A stretch of 64,000 nt of DNA from assembly GCA_021613535.1 (NCBI GenBank), contig CP075494.1:5022001-5086000 (forward strand), written 5' to 3'. Position 1 is the first letter of the stretch. The number at the start of each line of letters is the position of its first letter. Position numbers and translations under genes: made by a program. Of the stretch, positions 44,801-56,725 are shown one piece after another. The notes under the pieces were generated by a model, which had not been told where the DNA came from, searched no databases, and saw only the letters and a list, made by a program, of their open reading frames with translations. The stretch comes from Adineta vaga. Taxonomy: Eukaryota; Rotifera.

Positions 44801-45714
44801 TCGTCAGGTAGAATCCAACGAGTTGGAAAGGACTCCTCGGAATAAGGATGAAGTTCCATTTCTAATAGATTACGAAAGTGATCATACGACCATGTACCAA
44901 ATTCATCAGTAATGCTAAGAGGTTCAACAAGACGAAGTCGTGCTGCTTGCCGTTTTCGAATCGTACTTAATGAGCGCATCTGCTCATGAATAAATAGTGC
45001 TAGTATTGCATTACGATGAAGAAGAAATTGACTATTGTGATGTAATAGTGGTGATGTGTCATCATTAGTAAACCTACAATAGAATTTTCTTAAATAATGA
45101 ATCAGTTAAAAAATGTGAAGCTTCTAGATTTATCCCCAATAAGCTGAATGTAATGTTTCGTTTTAGAATAAAAAATACTACAGAAGTATCCTTATAGTTA
45201 ATGAAATAGTCGATCTATGTGATTATAGATAGGAGTTGTGAGTGCAAATAAAGAGAGAAAAAGTCTACCGATGAAATTGCTTACTCGTTGTTGTTGGTTA
45301 TCTCGAGAATTCGTAAAAGAAAATTTCTTAGAAAATCCTCCATATATTTTCCTGGATATTTGATGACGAGAATGCATTTGATATTCAGTAGTTCCGTTGG
45401 TACTATTTCTTCTGATCTTTTTTGTTTATGCTTAGGTGTTGGTTGCGTTTGTTTTGAGTCAGTATCTTGAACTAGACTCGACTGCAATTCTTCTATTAAG
45501 TCTTGCATGAGCATATCCAGACATAAAAGTGTTTGGTCGCCTTCAATAATGCACTTTTATCAATTTCATGTCCATCGAATATATCAATATTCGATATTCT
45601 TCGATAATGATCGCGAAAAGTTGTCACATTCACTTCATTTATGGACACACCAACTTTTAAATAATTATAAATCGTCATCATCAGCGCTGTTGTTGTTGGT
45701 AAATTTGTAGCCAT
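41829..45714 (-). pseudogene. Heavily decayed AAA-ATPase gene with N-terminal SAM-like and coiled-coil regions
   Basis: Protein-like segments run in order from MATNLPTTTALMMTIYNYLK (45714) through a SAM-like helical region (44670-44480), a coiled coil (44110-43790), an AAA core with Walker A GPPGTGKSE, Walker B-like CCLSINEIDSLA, sensor CATNR, to a second conserved domain (43140-42290) and a Cys/His-rich end (WICCDATVT ... GCKKGKHSCG, about 41950-42060). Breaks include a frameshift near 45510, TGA 44577-44579, TAG 44107-44109, TAA 43864-43866, TAA 43291-43293, TAG 43255-43257, another stop near 42149 and a small duplication/frameshift near 42095. Introns at about 43190-43125 and 42270-42210 still have GT-AG ends. 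The Walker B Asp-Glu is replaced by Asn-Glu. Original role unknown, probably ATP-driven remodelling. Confidence 0.8.
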
Positions 45715-46555
45715 TATCTAGAAAGGAAAAGACACAATTGTTGTGAATGAAAAAAAAAGTGTATAAAATCACCCAGTTCACTTCTTTATAAATAAAGAGT
45801 CTTACGTCATTTGGTAATTTATTTTACCAACTAAATAATGCATTGTTTTAGAATGGAAAATTCATAGTCATATAGCACTTGCATTCTTATTCATTCTCTT
45901 ATTTATTTTTAATTGATTGAACTGCTACGGAACGTTGCAAAGCGCGTGACATGATGATGTTGATTCTTTGTCAAATGTTTTCATACGATTATGAATCACA
46001 TAGTTGTACGTCCTCGTAAAAAAAAGAATTTTTTAAATTTTCGAGCGCTTTGTAGACTGATGGTGCAATGACAAACATAATACTTTTGTGTTGTTAAAAG
46101 AGTGGTGGATTTTTAAAGGTTTATTCCTAGAGTTTGTTGAAGGAATCCTTGGATAAGGGTATATTATTCATAAAAATAAAAGAAAAGCTTAACAATTTTT
46201 TGTTGCTAGTTAAGTCATTAGACAAACTTTACTTTTCATATATGAGACAATCGTAGTATTATAATCAAATTTTATTTTAGTATGCTGAGCACAGAGTGAG
46301 ATATCCTTCTTGTATATATAGTATAAGTTTAGTAAAAGCATTTCATGTTACGAAGATTCTTGAACCATTACATAGTTTCATTACATTGCGTACAGCTCAG
46401 CACCTGTCTTTTTTGTTGTTAATATCAATTATCAAATAGTTTTCATTCTAACATTCATATTAATACTTCATATCTTATTTCTTTTGTATCAGTCTTACTA
46501 ACGAAAGTATTTTTCAAATACTGTAGTATAACTTCCTAGTACTATCCTCTATAAT
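45715..46555. other. Spacer between two divergent pseudogenes
   Basis: AT-rich; presumably a former bidirectional promoter. No coding signal. Confidence 0.5.
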
Positions 46556-48874
46556 ATGGCCTCCAACATACACGCTATTGAAAAAGCTAATCATGAATCG
46601 TAGAATATGAAGGATCAAAGACAGCATTTAGAGAGTGAAAAGCAAGCCGCCAAGGACGAATTACGAACTGTTGAAAAACGTATAGATGAACTTAAACAAG
46701 CTTCTAGAAATCACGAAGCAAATTCGACGTCTTGACGATCAAATAAAACAGCTGAATGCTGAACTAGAACGGTTAGAACAACAACTTGAAGATGTACGTG
46801 ATTAGCAAGTATACGTCTAGAACAACAATGTCGCTAGCAACAGTTAGAACATGATCTTTTACAAGATAAACTCGATCGAGAAACGGAACGACTTCATGAA
46901 CTTGAAGAACAACTCAGAGAACTAGAAGATCAAAAGTGTGAACTCGAAGAAGAACGTACACAACTTGAACAGCGTCGACAACGACTTGAACAAGAAATAC
47001 AACGAATAGAAGCACAAATTGTTCAACTTGAACAGCAAATTCAGGAATTAGAAAATCGTCTTCAACAATTAAATGAAGAAATACGACGATTAAAAAAGGA
47101 AATCGAAGATTTACAAAAACAAATTGCGACAATCGAAGAAGCAAAACAAAAAGTTGAAGAACGTATTCGTGATAATACAATGAAACGCGATGCAAATGAA
47201 GCTGAACAAAAGAAGAATGAAGATCTCAAACGACGTATTAACCATCTAATTAATATTAAGAAAAATAACATAGAAGAATTGAAAAGACAAAAAACGAAAT
47301 TAGAAACAGAAAAACGTGAAATTGAAGTATTGATAAATCGTGCAAAGTCGAAATTACAAACTGCTCAAACAGCAATGAATAATGCTCAAAATATGGTTAA
47401 TCGAACTCAACAAGAGTTGACTAGAATTCGAAGTGTAATATGTGATGTCGAAGGTGCAATCCAGCAGCTCAATAGCAAGAAAAATAATCTACAGTAAGTT
47501 TTCTTTAATGATAATCTATAAGTTTGCATGATGCATATGTATACATATTTGACAGTAAAAGAAAGAAACTCTGTAAATAAATAATCTTAAATAGCTCTTT
47601 TTTGCTCTTAAGCTGAATTAAAAAATACTAAGAAGTTTATCTACTTCAGGGGTCAAATACAAACTCAGACAACTGAGCGTGCTAATCTCGATATGAAACG
47701 GCAGGAAACCAATACAAAACTTGAGACACAGAAGACCGAATTACAAAAAGCAGAACAACAACGAGATCGACTACAACAAAATGTAATTCGATTAGAAAAT
47801 GAATTGAACCAAGAAGAAGATAAACAACGGCAAGCTGAACAAGCTGCACAAAAACAAGAGCAACAAGTACGCAACGATGAAACAGCGTTACAACAGTCTG
47901 AAAATAAAGAATCAGCAGCCCGCAATGCTGAGCAACAAGCACAAGCTCAGGTTACCGCTTGTCAAACAAAAGTTACACAACAAACAAATTATCATCAATT
48001 GAGAGTAAGGGAACATACAACAGCTCGTGCACATACCGTAAAGTGTCGTACGATTGTTCAACAAGCTTGTGCCACACTTCAAATGCGAAAAAATGAACTC
48101 GAAACTCAGAAACAACGAGCTAATACTAAGAAGACTGAACTAGATCAACAGAAAAAAGTGGTAACTACAACTAAAGATAAACTCGAGAAATTGAAACAAG
48201 ATTGTACAAAAGCACAACAACAAGTTAATACAACCGAAAAACATGTGAAGAATGAGAAAACTCAATTGAACAAACAGAAGCAAATGTGTGATAAATTGAA
48301 AACTGAAATCAATCAACTTGATGCAGCAGTTAAAAATCTGGTTCAACGTATACAAAATCTCGATCAACAAATAAAATAATCGCAAGATGCTTCAAAGCAA
48401 ATCGAGATACAGTTAACTAATCAACAAAATCAGCTTGGATATCAGAAAAATCAAGAAGGAACAAAATCACGCGAATGTGATATGCAAATGGCTGAAGTAA
48501 GAAAACAAGGAGAAGTTGTACGTGCCAAGCAGATCGAAGTGACGCGAATTGAAAATCATCTTGAAAATATACAAACTAATCTTGATATATTGAATAAATT
48601 AGTTCCTGAACTTGAAAGAGAATTAGCTGAACAAGATCAAAAATTACAAGACACTCAAAAAGAAATGCAAAAACTGGAAAGAGATCATGCAAAACTTGAA
48701 TCAAACTTAGTCGAACAATCTCGTCGAGCAAAAATAGCTCGAACAGAACGAAATATTCAAGCAGCAAATCAACGTATTGAAACGCTCGAACCAGTCAGAG
48801 TACATCATCAAAACACCACTATATATCCAGAAGATGAAGATTACGTGTACAATAATGAAAAACTTCATCTCTAA
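46556..48874 (+). pseudogene. Decayed long coiled-coil protein gene
   Basis: Starting from ATG at 46556 (MASNIHAIEKANHES) the sequence encodes nearly uninterrupted heptads rich in Glu, Gln, Lys and Leu, with a 156-nt GT-AG intron (47494-47649). Disruptions: TAG in the first exon near 46601, a frame change near 46725, stops near 46804 and 46840, and TAA at 48377-48379, after which the same frame continues to 48874 (ending EDEDYVYNNEKLHL). The original protein was of order 750 residues, an SMC/myosin-tail-like rod with no recognisable head domain. It lies head to head with the AAA-ATPase pseudogene, which itself contains a coiled coil; a functional partnership is possible but unproven. Confidence 0.75.
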
Positions 48875-49219
48875 ATAAATGATCTAGCAAAAATATTTCT
48901 GTATTTATGCGCTCAAGAAACACATGTCTACGATATTTTTTATTAGAAGAATTCTTGTTGTTTTCTTTTTATTTCAGAAAATTATCTATATTGTATAATA
49001 AACTTTGCTAATCTAGTTCAAACATATGTTAACTTAGATAGTTACGATACCAAACATTATTACAAGTAGTATCATAATAATCCTGAGAGAAACGGAGTGA
49101 ATTATATAAATTCATTATATTTATTTGTTATATGATTATTATATATTCTATATTGAGTGATAGTTATTAGTAAGAAAAGTATCATGTCCATTTTATATGT
49201 AAAAAGATAAATAATAAAT
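48875..49219. other. Intergenic between convergent loci
   Basis: AT-rich, no feature seen. Confidence 0.5.
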
Positions 49220-50917
49220 TTAAATAAGATCAGGATCATTATGAAAATCATAGAGTTGATCTCTGTTCAATAATGGAATATGTGTTTGTCGTCCATTTGG
49301 ATAAAGCCATTTTTCTAGATCATTCAATCTTCCCATGTATTCAAGAGCATAAGCAGCTGATTTTACAACTTTTTCATAAGCAAATGGATTAATATTTGTA
49401 ATTCGATCACATTGTTGATGATAACATGGATCATAAGCAGCATTTGCTATTCCACCATTACCTGTACCTAATACTGCTGTATATTGATCTCGTTCACTAG
49501 CTGGTTTTATTCCTCCTGCACCTGTATTCACTCCACCGACCGCTAAACCAGAAGCTAAAAATGGTACATAATCACTTCCACCACCTAATGATGAATTACT
49601 CCAAGGAAGTTTTTGTTCATTATACCATTGTCGAAAAAGATTTGTAATTTTTTCTGTACCATTTAATGCTTGTGTAGGTGTTGTAGATGGAACTGTCGCA
49701 CGATCATGAATACCGAAACGATAGTTTGGACCTGCTAACATATCATAATTTAAATTTAATAGATAATCTTGAAAACGTTCGCCAACTATTGTAGCGTTTG
49801 ATAACAAAGCTTGATCAACATGATGTCGAGCACCAAGAAGACCAAGTTCTTCTGCACCCCACCAACAAAATCGTACACGATATGGATATGTTGGATAAGT
49901 AGATGATGATGTTTGAAATAAACGAGCTAGATTAAGAGCTAATATCAAATTACCAATTGTTCCACTACCTATAAGCAAAACTCAATAAAAAAACAAATCA
50001 CAATTCTTTTCTTTATTCTTACCGTTATCATTAATTCCACTACCAGCTGGTACACCATCACTATGTGATCCAACGACAATAGTCTTCGTTTTCTCTCCTG
50101 TTGGTGTGTCAGCACAAATATTTCCAATACCATCTGCGTTACTAACATCGATATTCATCTTTACATTAGAATTCGGTGCTCCATTCAATAATTGTATTCC
50201 CAAAGCATACGAAATAAAAAATGCGGGAATTGTTGTATTCAAATTATTTCTGACATTTTGTAATGGTTGTAGACGATCCGATGCTGTTCCATCATTGTAA
50301 ATAAGTAATCCTTTGACATGATATTTTTCTGCTAATGCTGATTTTGCTGGATAAGTACAATCGCCTCGTTTAACTAGAGCAACGGCATTTTCAGCTGAGA
50401 CACTTGTCCAATCCGTATCTAGACAACCATCATTAGGAATAGGTACAATTCGAACAAATGAATTAAAATCAGCTCGAGATGAAAATAAGATATGAGTAAA
50501 ATTTGTGCCATACGTATAATCAACAATATTTCCGTTGATTTGTGATTGTAATTGTGGATTTCCTCGAACAATATAATTTCGTACAGTGAAATATTTACGT
50601 TGTATAATTAAATTTGTATTCTGTTCAAGTTGACTCGTAATATAATCAAGGGTACCATTGAATCCAGCTGTAGCTATAGCCCGTGTACCATTACTTTTAT
50701 CAGCTATATATTGTAATTCTTGTAAATGTTTCAATAGATCATCGATTTTTACTTGATCTACTAATGATATGGAAGAATTCTTCTCAACTGATGAAGTTGT
50801 ATCCTTTGAGTCCAAACGATTAACAACAATACCTAAGATAACAGCAGTGAGAATAATTGTTGTTAATGCAAATAGAACGAGTACTCCAGATAAAATATAA
50901 CTCCACCTATCAGCCAT
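49220..50917 (-). CDS. M28-family zinc aminopeptidase with PA domain, type II membrane protein
   Basis: Two exons, 50917-50023 and 49968-49220, 54-nt phase-1 intron; 547 aa. The ATG at 50917 gives a short cytosolic tail (MADRWSY) and a signal anchor (LSGVLVLFALTTIILTAVILGIVV). A protease-associated insert follows (ALVKRGDCTYPAKSALAEKY), then the M28 catalytic core: GSHSDGVPAGSGINDNGSG (zinc His and bridging Asp), WWGAEELGLLGA (catalytic Glu pair), LNYDML, GGGSDYVPF and DPCYHQQCDRI (zinc His). It should remove N-terminal residues from peptides outside the cell. It resembles aminopeptidase Y-type enzymes of fungi and bacteria. The metal ligands appear intact. Confidence 0.88.
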
Positions 50918-51681
50918 GGCACAGTGTGATCTCTCTGTATAGAAAATACGATTAATCTCACACATATATAAGATAGAGACATTCTTGCAATGTAATAAAT
51001 CAATAAACGAACACAATATAATTATAATCTTAAAACAGAAAATAATAAAATTCTATTTTATGATTTCACTTTGATTGAATACCGATGGATATTTGACGTG
51101 CCACAAATGGATTATAAAATGATAGATGATTTTATATAATGCTAAGTAATTCTGACAACATAATTTTAGTGTTTTATGAGTGAATACATTTCAGATTTCT
51201 CTCAAAATTGGATGTCACCTATTCGCCTATGTTATTTATTCATACAGGTTATATGATGCGTAAGATGAAGATATTTATAGCAAAGAAAAATAAGATTCTT
51301 GTCCTTGTGAGATACATATCTCAACAATAAATAAAATCCATAAAGAGTATTGTAAAGACTTGCGTTTCCATATATCTATTTTTATTGTGTGTCGAATTTT
51401 GATTAAAATTTCAAAAACACAGCAATAGCAATATTTCTCACTAGTCCTAAGAAAGAACTTCAAAATTTTATGCAAATAATTCTTTGTAAGACTAATTACA
51501 TGCAAAAAATGATTCTTTTTTGATTAAAAAGAAAAATAATCTAGCAAGAAAAGAAATTTTAGACATATATAAAGAATGTACATATAGATTTTTTTATATT
51601 CTTCATTTGAAGTCAAAATAACTTCGCCAAACTTTCATGTTTACATCAAATTCTACACCGACACATCAGCATAGTGACTGG
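50918..51681. other. Intergenic
   Basis: Upstream of the peptidase gene. A 76-codon minus-strand frame at 51275-51505 has no motif and is not called. Confidence 0.5.
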
Positions 51682-51881
51682 ACTAATGAACAAGATAATA
51701 CTTCGAAAAAAAAGTAGTATTAGTACGAGTTCGAGTAATAATCAATGGTTTCATAATACGGATAATGATGATGATGATGATGATGATGATACGGCAAACG
51801 ATGGAAAACGAAAGTATGTAGTAGAGTTATCGATTTCAAACTGAAATATAATTTTTCTCTATGGTTTGACGTGACCTGGGA
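51682..51881 (+). other. Possible cytosolic 5' exon of the mucin-stalk protein
   Basis: A frame starting MNKIILRKKSSISTSSS, with an eight-Asp run from a GAT microsatellite (about 51767-51790) and ending DGKRK before a GTATGT donor, precedes the membrane exon. The phase to the next exon does not fit with the acceptor I can see, so I keep it separate. Confidence 0.3.
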
Positions 51882-52990
51882 ATGAAGCTCATCCAATGTT
51901 GCTCATCGATACCAGTCTTTGTTCGAGGACTATTGATAGGTTCTCTCGTCGGTGGTTTAATGCTGATTATGATTACTCCATTTTGGATAACATCAGCAAA
52001 GAAATCTGCAGACACCTTGGAAATGTTAGATGGTAAATATTTTATCCGAGAAAATGAACTGACAGGACTATTCTTGATTGATTATTTTATTGTATTTTAT
52101 TTTATATTTTAATAAAATAAAAACATTTCGTCTGGTTTGTTTTTTCCTAGTCACATCGACAACAATAATTGTACCATCGACTACATGTAAGTTTTCTTTT
52201 CAATTTCGATATATGTAAATCATAAACTTGATTCTATTCAATATCTTTATCTAGCAACATTATCAACAAGTAACAGTCTAGTTACAACACCAGCAGCAAC
52301 TGCAGGTAAATAGACACGATTTGGAAAGGTTTTGTTTATCTGATATATACATATATATATAGGAGCAAGTTCAGCATCTTCCTCAAATAGTCCATCAAGT
52401 ACGTCATCGGCTAACGTAATAAGTACTACACTGACTACAACATCAATAACAACCACAGTCACTACAACCAGTACATCAACAAAGTTGGCAACAAGTGCGT
52501 ATTTATTCGAATAATTTTTTTTTTATAGTAAGTGTTTCTTTTGACAGCACCTTCATGCGGCACACCGAGTAGTCCTGTTCTTACATTCAATGTGCAACCA
52601 TCGACCTATAAATTAAACACATACGATTACGTCGCTACTTATGATGGTGTTGGAATTCTTGAATTTGGTTTTACTGCTGATAGTTACAAGGACTACTGGT
52701 ATATAGATGATATTAGTTTACAAGACTTGAATGAATCAAATTCTGAAATGCTTACCAATGGTGATTTTGAAAATGGTGATTTATCAGGATGGGAATCATC
52801 ATGTACTGATAAATGTCGTCGTGGACCATCAATTGGTAGTATCACAACCACATCATGCTACAAAGGTACTTACTGTTATCGGGATTCGTGTGGAAAAGGT
52901 TATAACTTTTTACGACAAAGTTTTCAAACAAAAACAAATCATGTTTATACATTAAGTTTTTGGATTTTATGTGTGAATCAAAATATGTAA
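51882..52990 (+). CDS. Membrane protein with Ser/Thr-rich stalk and galactose-binding-like domain, copy A
   Basis: Five exons, all phase-1 introns: 51882-52032, 52151-52186, 52255-52305, 52363-52494 and 52548-52990; 270 aa. Exon 1 encodes a basic/Cys start and a signal anchor (GLLIGSLVGGLMLIMITPFW). Exons 2-4 encode a mucin-like stalk of Thr and Ser. Exon 5 begins SCGTPSSPVLTF and encodes a beta-rich domain with YWYIDDISLQD and MLTNGDFENGDLSGWESS, the pattern of galactose-binding-like carbohydrate-binding modules, with several Cys. It would be a type II surface protein. A paralog lies at 54790-56082. The first ATG is the one I can support; an extra 5' exon may exist. The last residues (VNQNM) are shorter than in copy B. 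Confidence 0.65.
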
Positions 52991-53475
52991 ACAGCAACCG
53001 TGTCATTCTATTAACACAATAAAGTCACTAGATGAACTGATATTTTGAGTGATATTTTTAAAACTTTAATACACTATTCTATTTAATCGAAAGATCAAAT
53101 ATTCATGAATAAAATATGACTGATCATTCTTTTGTATCTATGTATTAGAATCGCAACGAAGAAAAAAAAGTCGATTACGAAGATCAATATGACGTCAGAG
53201 AACATGAATCAGTTTCTTAAAATATCATTTCTACGTACATAAAGTTTAACATCATAATAAATTTGTATTGTGTTCAAGTCGTATATTTATTTATTTATTT
53301 ATTACAGAATAGATAATACGTCACTATCTACGTAAGTCATTGCTAAATAAAGAATATGAGTCATGCATCAATAAATATATTTTACGTAGTTATTAGGACA
53401 AAAAATTAGTATATAAGAATCGATCGAAATTTATTTTCTATATTCATTACAATAAACACATTATTCGATTAAAAT
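52991..53475. other. Intergenic
   Basis: AT-rich, includes a short (TTTA)n run near 53285-53303. No gene seen. Confidence 0.5.
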
Positions 53476-53758
53476 ATGTTCGGTTATAACGCTTATCGAA
53501 ATCCAGCTGTAATCAATGAATTAGTTTCAGATTTATGGATTGAACAAAATGTTCCCGGTGGATTGAGCAGTAAGTGAATAAATGTAACTGATTATATTTA
53601 TATATCAATTTGATCTTCTAGGTCCTCTTGGTCAAGCTTTGGATAATATGATGGGTGGAAATCCTAATCCAACATATGGTCAAATGTATGGCAATATGGG
53701 TGGTTATAGATACAGAGGCCAGTATCGTCCTACATATGGTTATCAATATTTGATGTAA
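53476..53758 (+). CDS. Small Gly/Tyr-rich protein
   Basis: Two exons, 53476-53569 and 53622-53758, with a 52-nt phase-1 intron of good GT-AG form; 76 aa. The N-terminal half (MFGYNAYRNPAVINELVSDLW) looks folded or helical; the C-terminal half is rich in Gly, Tyr, Met and Asn (GGNPNPTYGQMYGNMGGYRY). There is no signal peptide. An AATAAA at 53804-53809, 46 bp after the stop, supports a real transcript. No family recognised. The low-complexity tail recalls RNA-binding or phase-separating proteins, but this is only composition. Confidence 0.55.
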
Positions 53759-54789
53759 TCTTGTATGATAAATCTAACGAAAGATTTTTTTGTGAATAAT
53801 AATAATAAAATGATATGATATTTTAATCATGAGTATATATTTATTGTTTTTGATATGTTACATATTCTTAATATCTCAAATTAAGGATATATTGACTGAT
53901 TTGAATTGAATATCAATGGTTCTATTTCTCCCGTATTCAGTGGCACGAAATAGGCATGTATTCTTTGTTTGATTATTTGTCAATCATAAAAATAGCAAGA
54001 ATAAATCATTTTTCGAAAACAGATGGTGAGATAAGAGTAGAAGAGATATTTAATCCTAACCCTGATCGATGCGAGAGACCAATGTATTTGATGGCGTTTC
54101 ATGATAAATAATCATGGCAAAAACCAACAAAGTGGGAAGTACTTTTTCTTCATTATTCTGATTATTCTATATTCTACGAACAAATTTTACTACAAAAATA
54201 GTATTTGTTTTATTTCTGTAAGTTTACAAGTGTCACCTAGTAAAGTAAAGAAACCATTCTTTCATACATATATATATATACTACGTCACATACGGCTTCT
54301 TCTTCATGGACGAGGAACAATTCAACAGGTTTTTTTCAAATTAGAGAAACGTATCGTCTGAACTCTCTGTTCTGATTGAAGAAATCGTTACCATTGTTAA
54401 CAGTTTGTTATTTGGTATGAAATTTAGTGATTTATACACATTTTTATCTATAAACATGTCGAAAGACGTGTAATTGTGGCGTCATTCTTGCATTTTTTTC
54501 TAAAAGAAACCAAAAGAAAATCAATTTATTTGACTGCATCGATATACCTTTTTGTCTGATGTTCATTATTAGTTATTGTCACTTGAAAGATTTCTATCGG
54601 ATGATTTCAATATGGAAATAAACGTAGAGATGAAAAAAAATAAATCATGACTGTCTCGAAGTAAATAAGTAAATTGAATTTTCATTCGAGTGAATTATTG
54701 ATAGAATGCAGGTTAATATCTCATCGACGCTATATCGGCCTCAAGTTCGTTGCGTTAGTCGGTTTGAGTTGCAACAAATTTTTCCAAAC
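53759..54789. other. Intergenic
   Basis: Holds the AATAAA at 53804-53809. An 86-codon frame at 54101-54361 has no recognisable content. Nothing else seen. Confidence 0.45.
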
Positions 54790-56082
54790 AGTTTTAAATC
54801 CAATCGTCACAGATTCGTCAAAGTTTTGAGAATAAACAAAATAAAGATGATGTGGAGAGATTGAAACTTGAAAGGTATAGTTTATCTCATCATTTGGGAT
54901 ACATTTGTATACGTTGAATAATTATAAAATGAATTTTTCGTTTTCTTTAATATAGGAAACGAAAGTTTCGATGATGGTGTACTACTATATCTATTGCAAG
55001 TGGATTAATTATATTGGGTACTATTATTGCAACTATTGTATTGTTACTTACACAACGTAAGTAATCGTCGATTTCTAACATTCTCGTCATAGTTTGTATT
55101 GAAAATTTTCTTGCAAAAACTACAACAACAACTGTAACCAGTATTCTTTCTATATGTTTGTCTTTCAAATAAATTAAATATCAAAATAATTTATTTCAGC
55201 GACAACATCGACTTCGTCCACTAGCAGTACGAGTAGCACAAGCTCAATATCATCAACATCGTCATCTTCATCAACAAGCAGTACAAGTTCAACATCATCG
55301 ACCTCTTCATCTTCTTCGACTACATCAAGTATAACTTTAAAGAATGTGGATGTGTGTGAGACTATGAATACCGTTTTATCCCCTCGTTCACATACGCACC
55401 TTTGCATCTTTGTTATATTAAGTCATTGTACATTGGAAACATACGAATTTCCTAAGATTAAACTAGAATCTCAAAAATTTCTGACGAAAAAGTTAAGTGA
55501 ATATCATATATATCTATTTGTTTTAGCTACTTCGACAACATCAGTTACAACAACAAGTAAGTATTCACTGTGCGCTAAATTGTTCGTCTTGGAATGTGAT
55601 CAAATTCTTTCATTAAAGCCAGTACAACTACAACGACACAAGGTCCAACACTTGCAAGTTTAAGTCGTAGCGATATATCAGTTGATACCTGGACACTGTG
55701 TACGTATACCTACACGGCAACCGTGTCTGGAAGCGTTACGCTTACGTTTACCCTTAATATCGGTAACAAACATGATTGGTATTTAGACGATGTGTCTGTG
55801 AAAGATTCAACATTAGTAGAAATGCTTATAAATTGTGATTTCGAAAGTAATCCACTGCTTACTGGATGAAGTACAGGTTCATATGGGTCATCTTCTGGTA
55901 TATCTGCTGCTTTCGTTCATTCAGAAAGTCGAGCTTACTTTGACAAGTGTAATAGTCAAACATCGATCTCACAATCATTTTCTGTCACTGGTGGTCACGT
56001 TTACAGTGTGACTTTCTGGATCTATCTTGATCAAACCGGTCCTGGTCACAGTACTCCATCTCTTATTGTAACAATAAATTGA
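54790..56082 (+). pseudogene. Paralog of the mucin-stalk protein, copy B, with in-frame stops
   Basis: Exons in the same order as copy A: a charged 5' exon ending near 54874, a membrane exon from 54956 (basic start, then TISIASGLIILGTIIATIVLLL), a Thr/Ser stalk exon (about 55200-55330), two short stalk exons, and the binding domain from about 55620 (TWTLCTYTYTATVSG, DWYLDDVSV, NCDFESNPLLTG, SISQSFSVTGGHVY) ending at TGA 56080-56082. Introns are phase 1 where checked. TGA codons interrupt the frame at 54972-54974, just before the membrane helix, and at 55867-55869, where copy A and the motif NGDFExxxLxGW have Trp. No ATG is found in the 5' exon. It looks like a recently inactivated duplicate. 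Confidence 0.65.
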
Positions 56083-56725
56083 TTACTTTCATTTTGAGAA
56101 CATATGGTACAATCACCTACCATGCTTTAATGTATCCTATGTCTAAGGATTTAACATTATTATTCTCTTCAATTAGTATTGGGCAGTTTTTTGATTGAAA
56201 AACTCTTCGTTAATCACCTACTTATACACTTTTATTCTGTGAAATATTTGAAAAATGTCGAATAAAGTCTCAAAAATCGATAACTTAATCATTTAAATGA
56301 AAACACATTGCCTACATTCTACTGAAAAGAAAAATACCGTTGTCAATAACAATTAGATATATATATATATATATATATTCAACTATAGAAAAAAGTTTTC
56401 TCGTTGTATATGAAGAAAAAAAAAGATTTCTCTTTCAGTCAAACTTTTGATGAAGATTACAAAAGAAAAATAGTAAAACATCTGTCATGTATATTTTCAT
56501 TTATATTACTTGATTAACGTCACAGTCTTACTCTATTTTAATTTATGAAAATTAATGATTAACATTAGTTTTTTTTCTAGAAGAGAAAAAAGTCAATATT
56601 ACTTTATGAACAAAAATTATTATTATTATTATTATTAGTTAAATTCCATCTGTCAAAGTAAAATATTATTGTTGTTGTTGTGTTTTGTTTCATAAGCAGG
56701 CAAAAACTCGTTTTAATTAGCAATA
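56083..56725. other. Intergenic with microsatellites
   Basis: Contains a (TA)n run at about 56357-56379 and a (TTA)n run at about 56619-56638, then the upstream region of the TPR gene. No gene seen. Confidence 0.7.

Noticed and set aside
46914-48385. Minus-strand hydrophobic frames over the coiled-coil pseudogene
   Set aside because: They are antisense reflections of Glu/Gln/Lys-rich codons on the plus strand.
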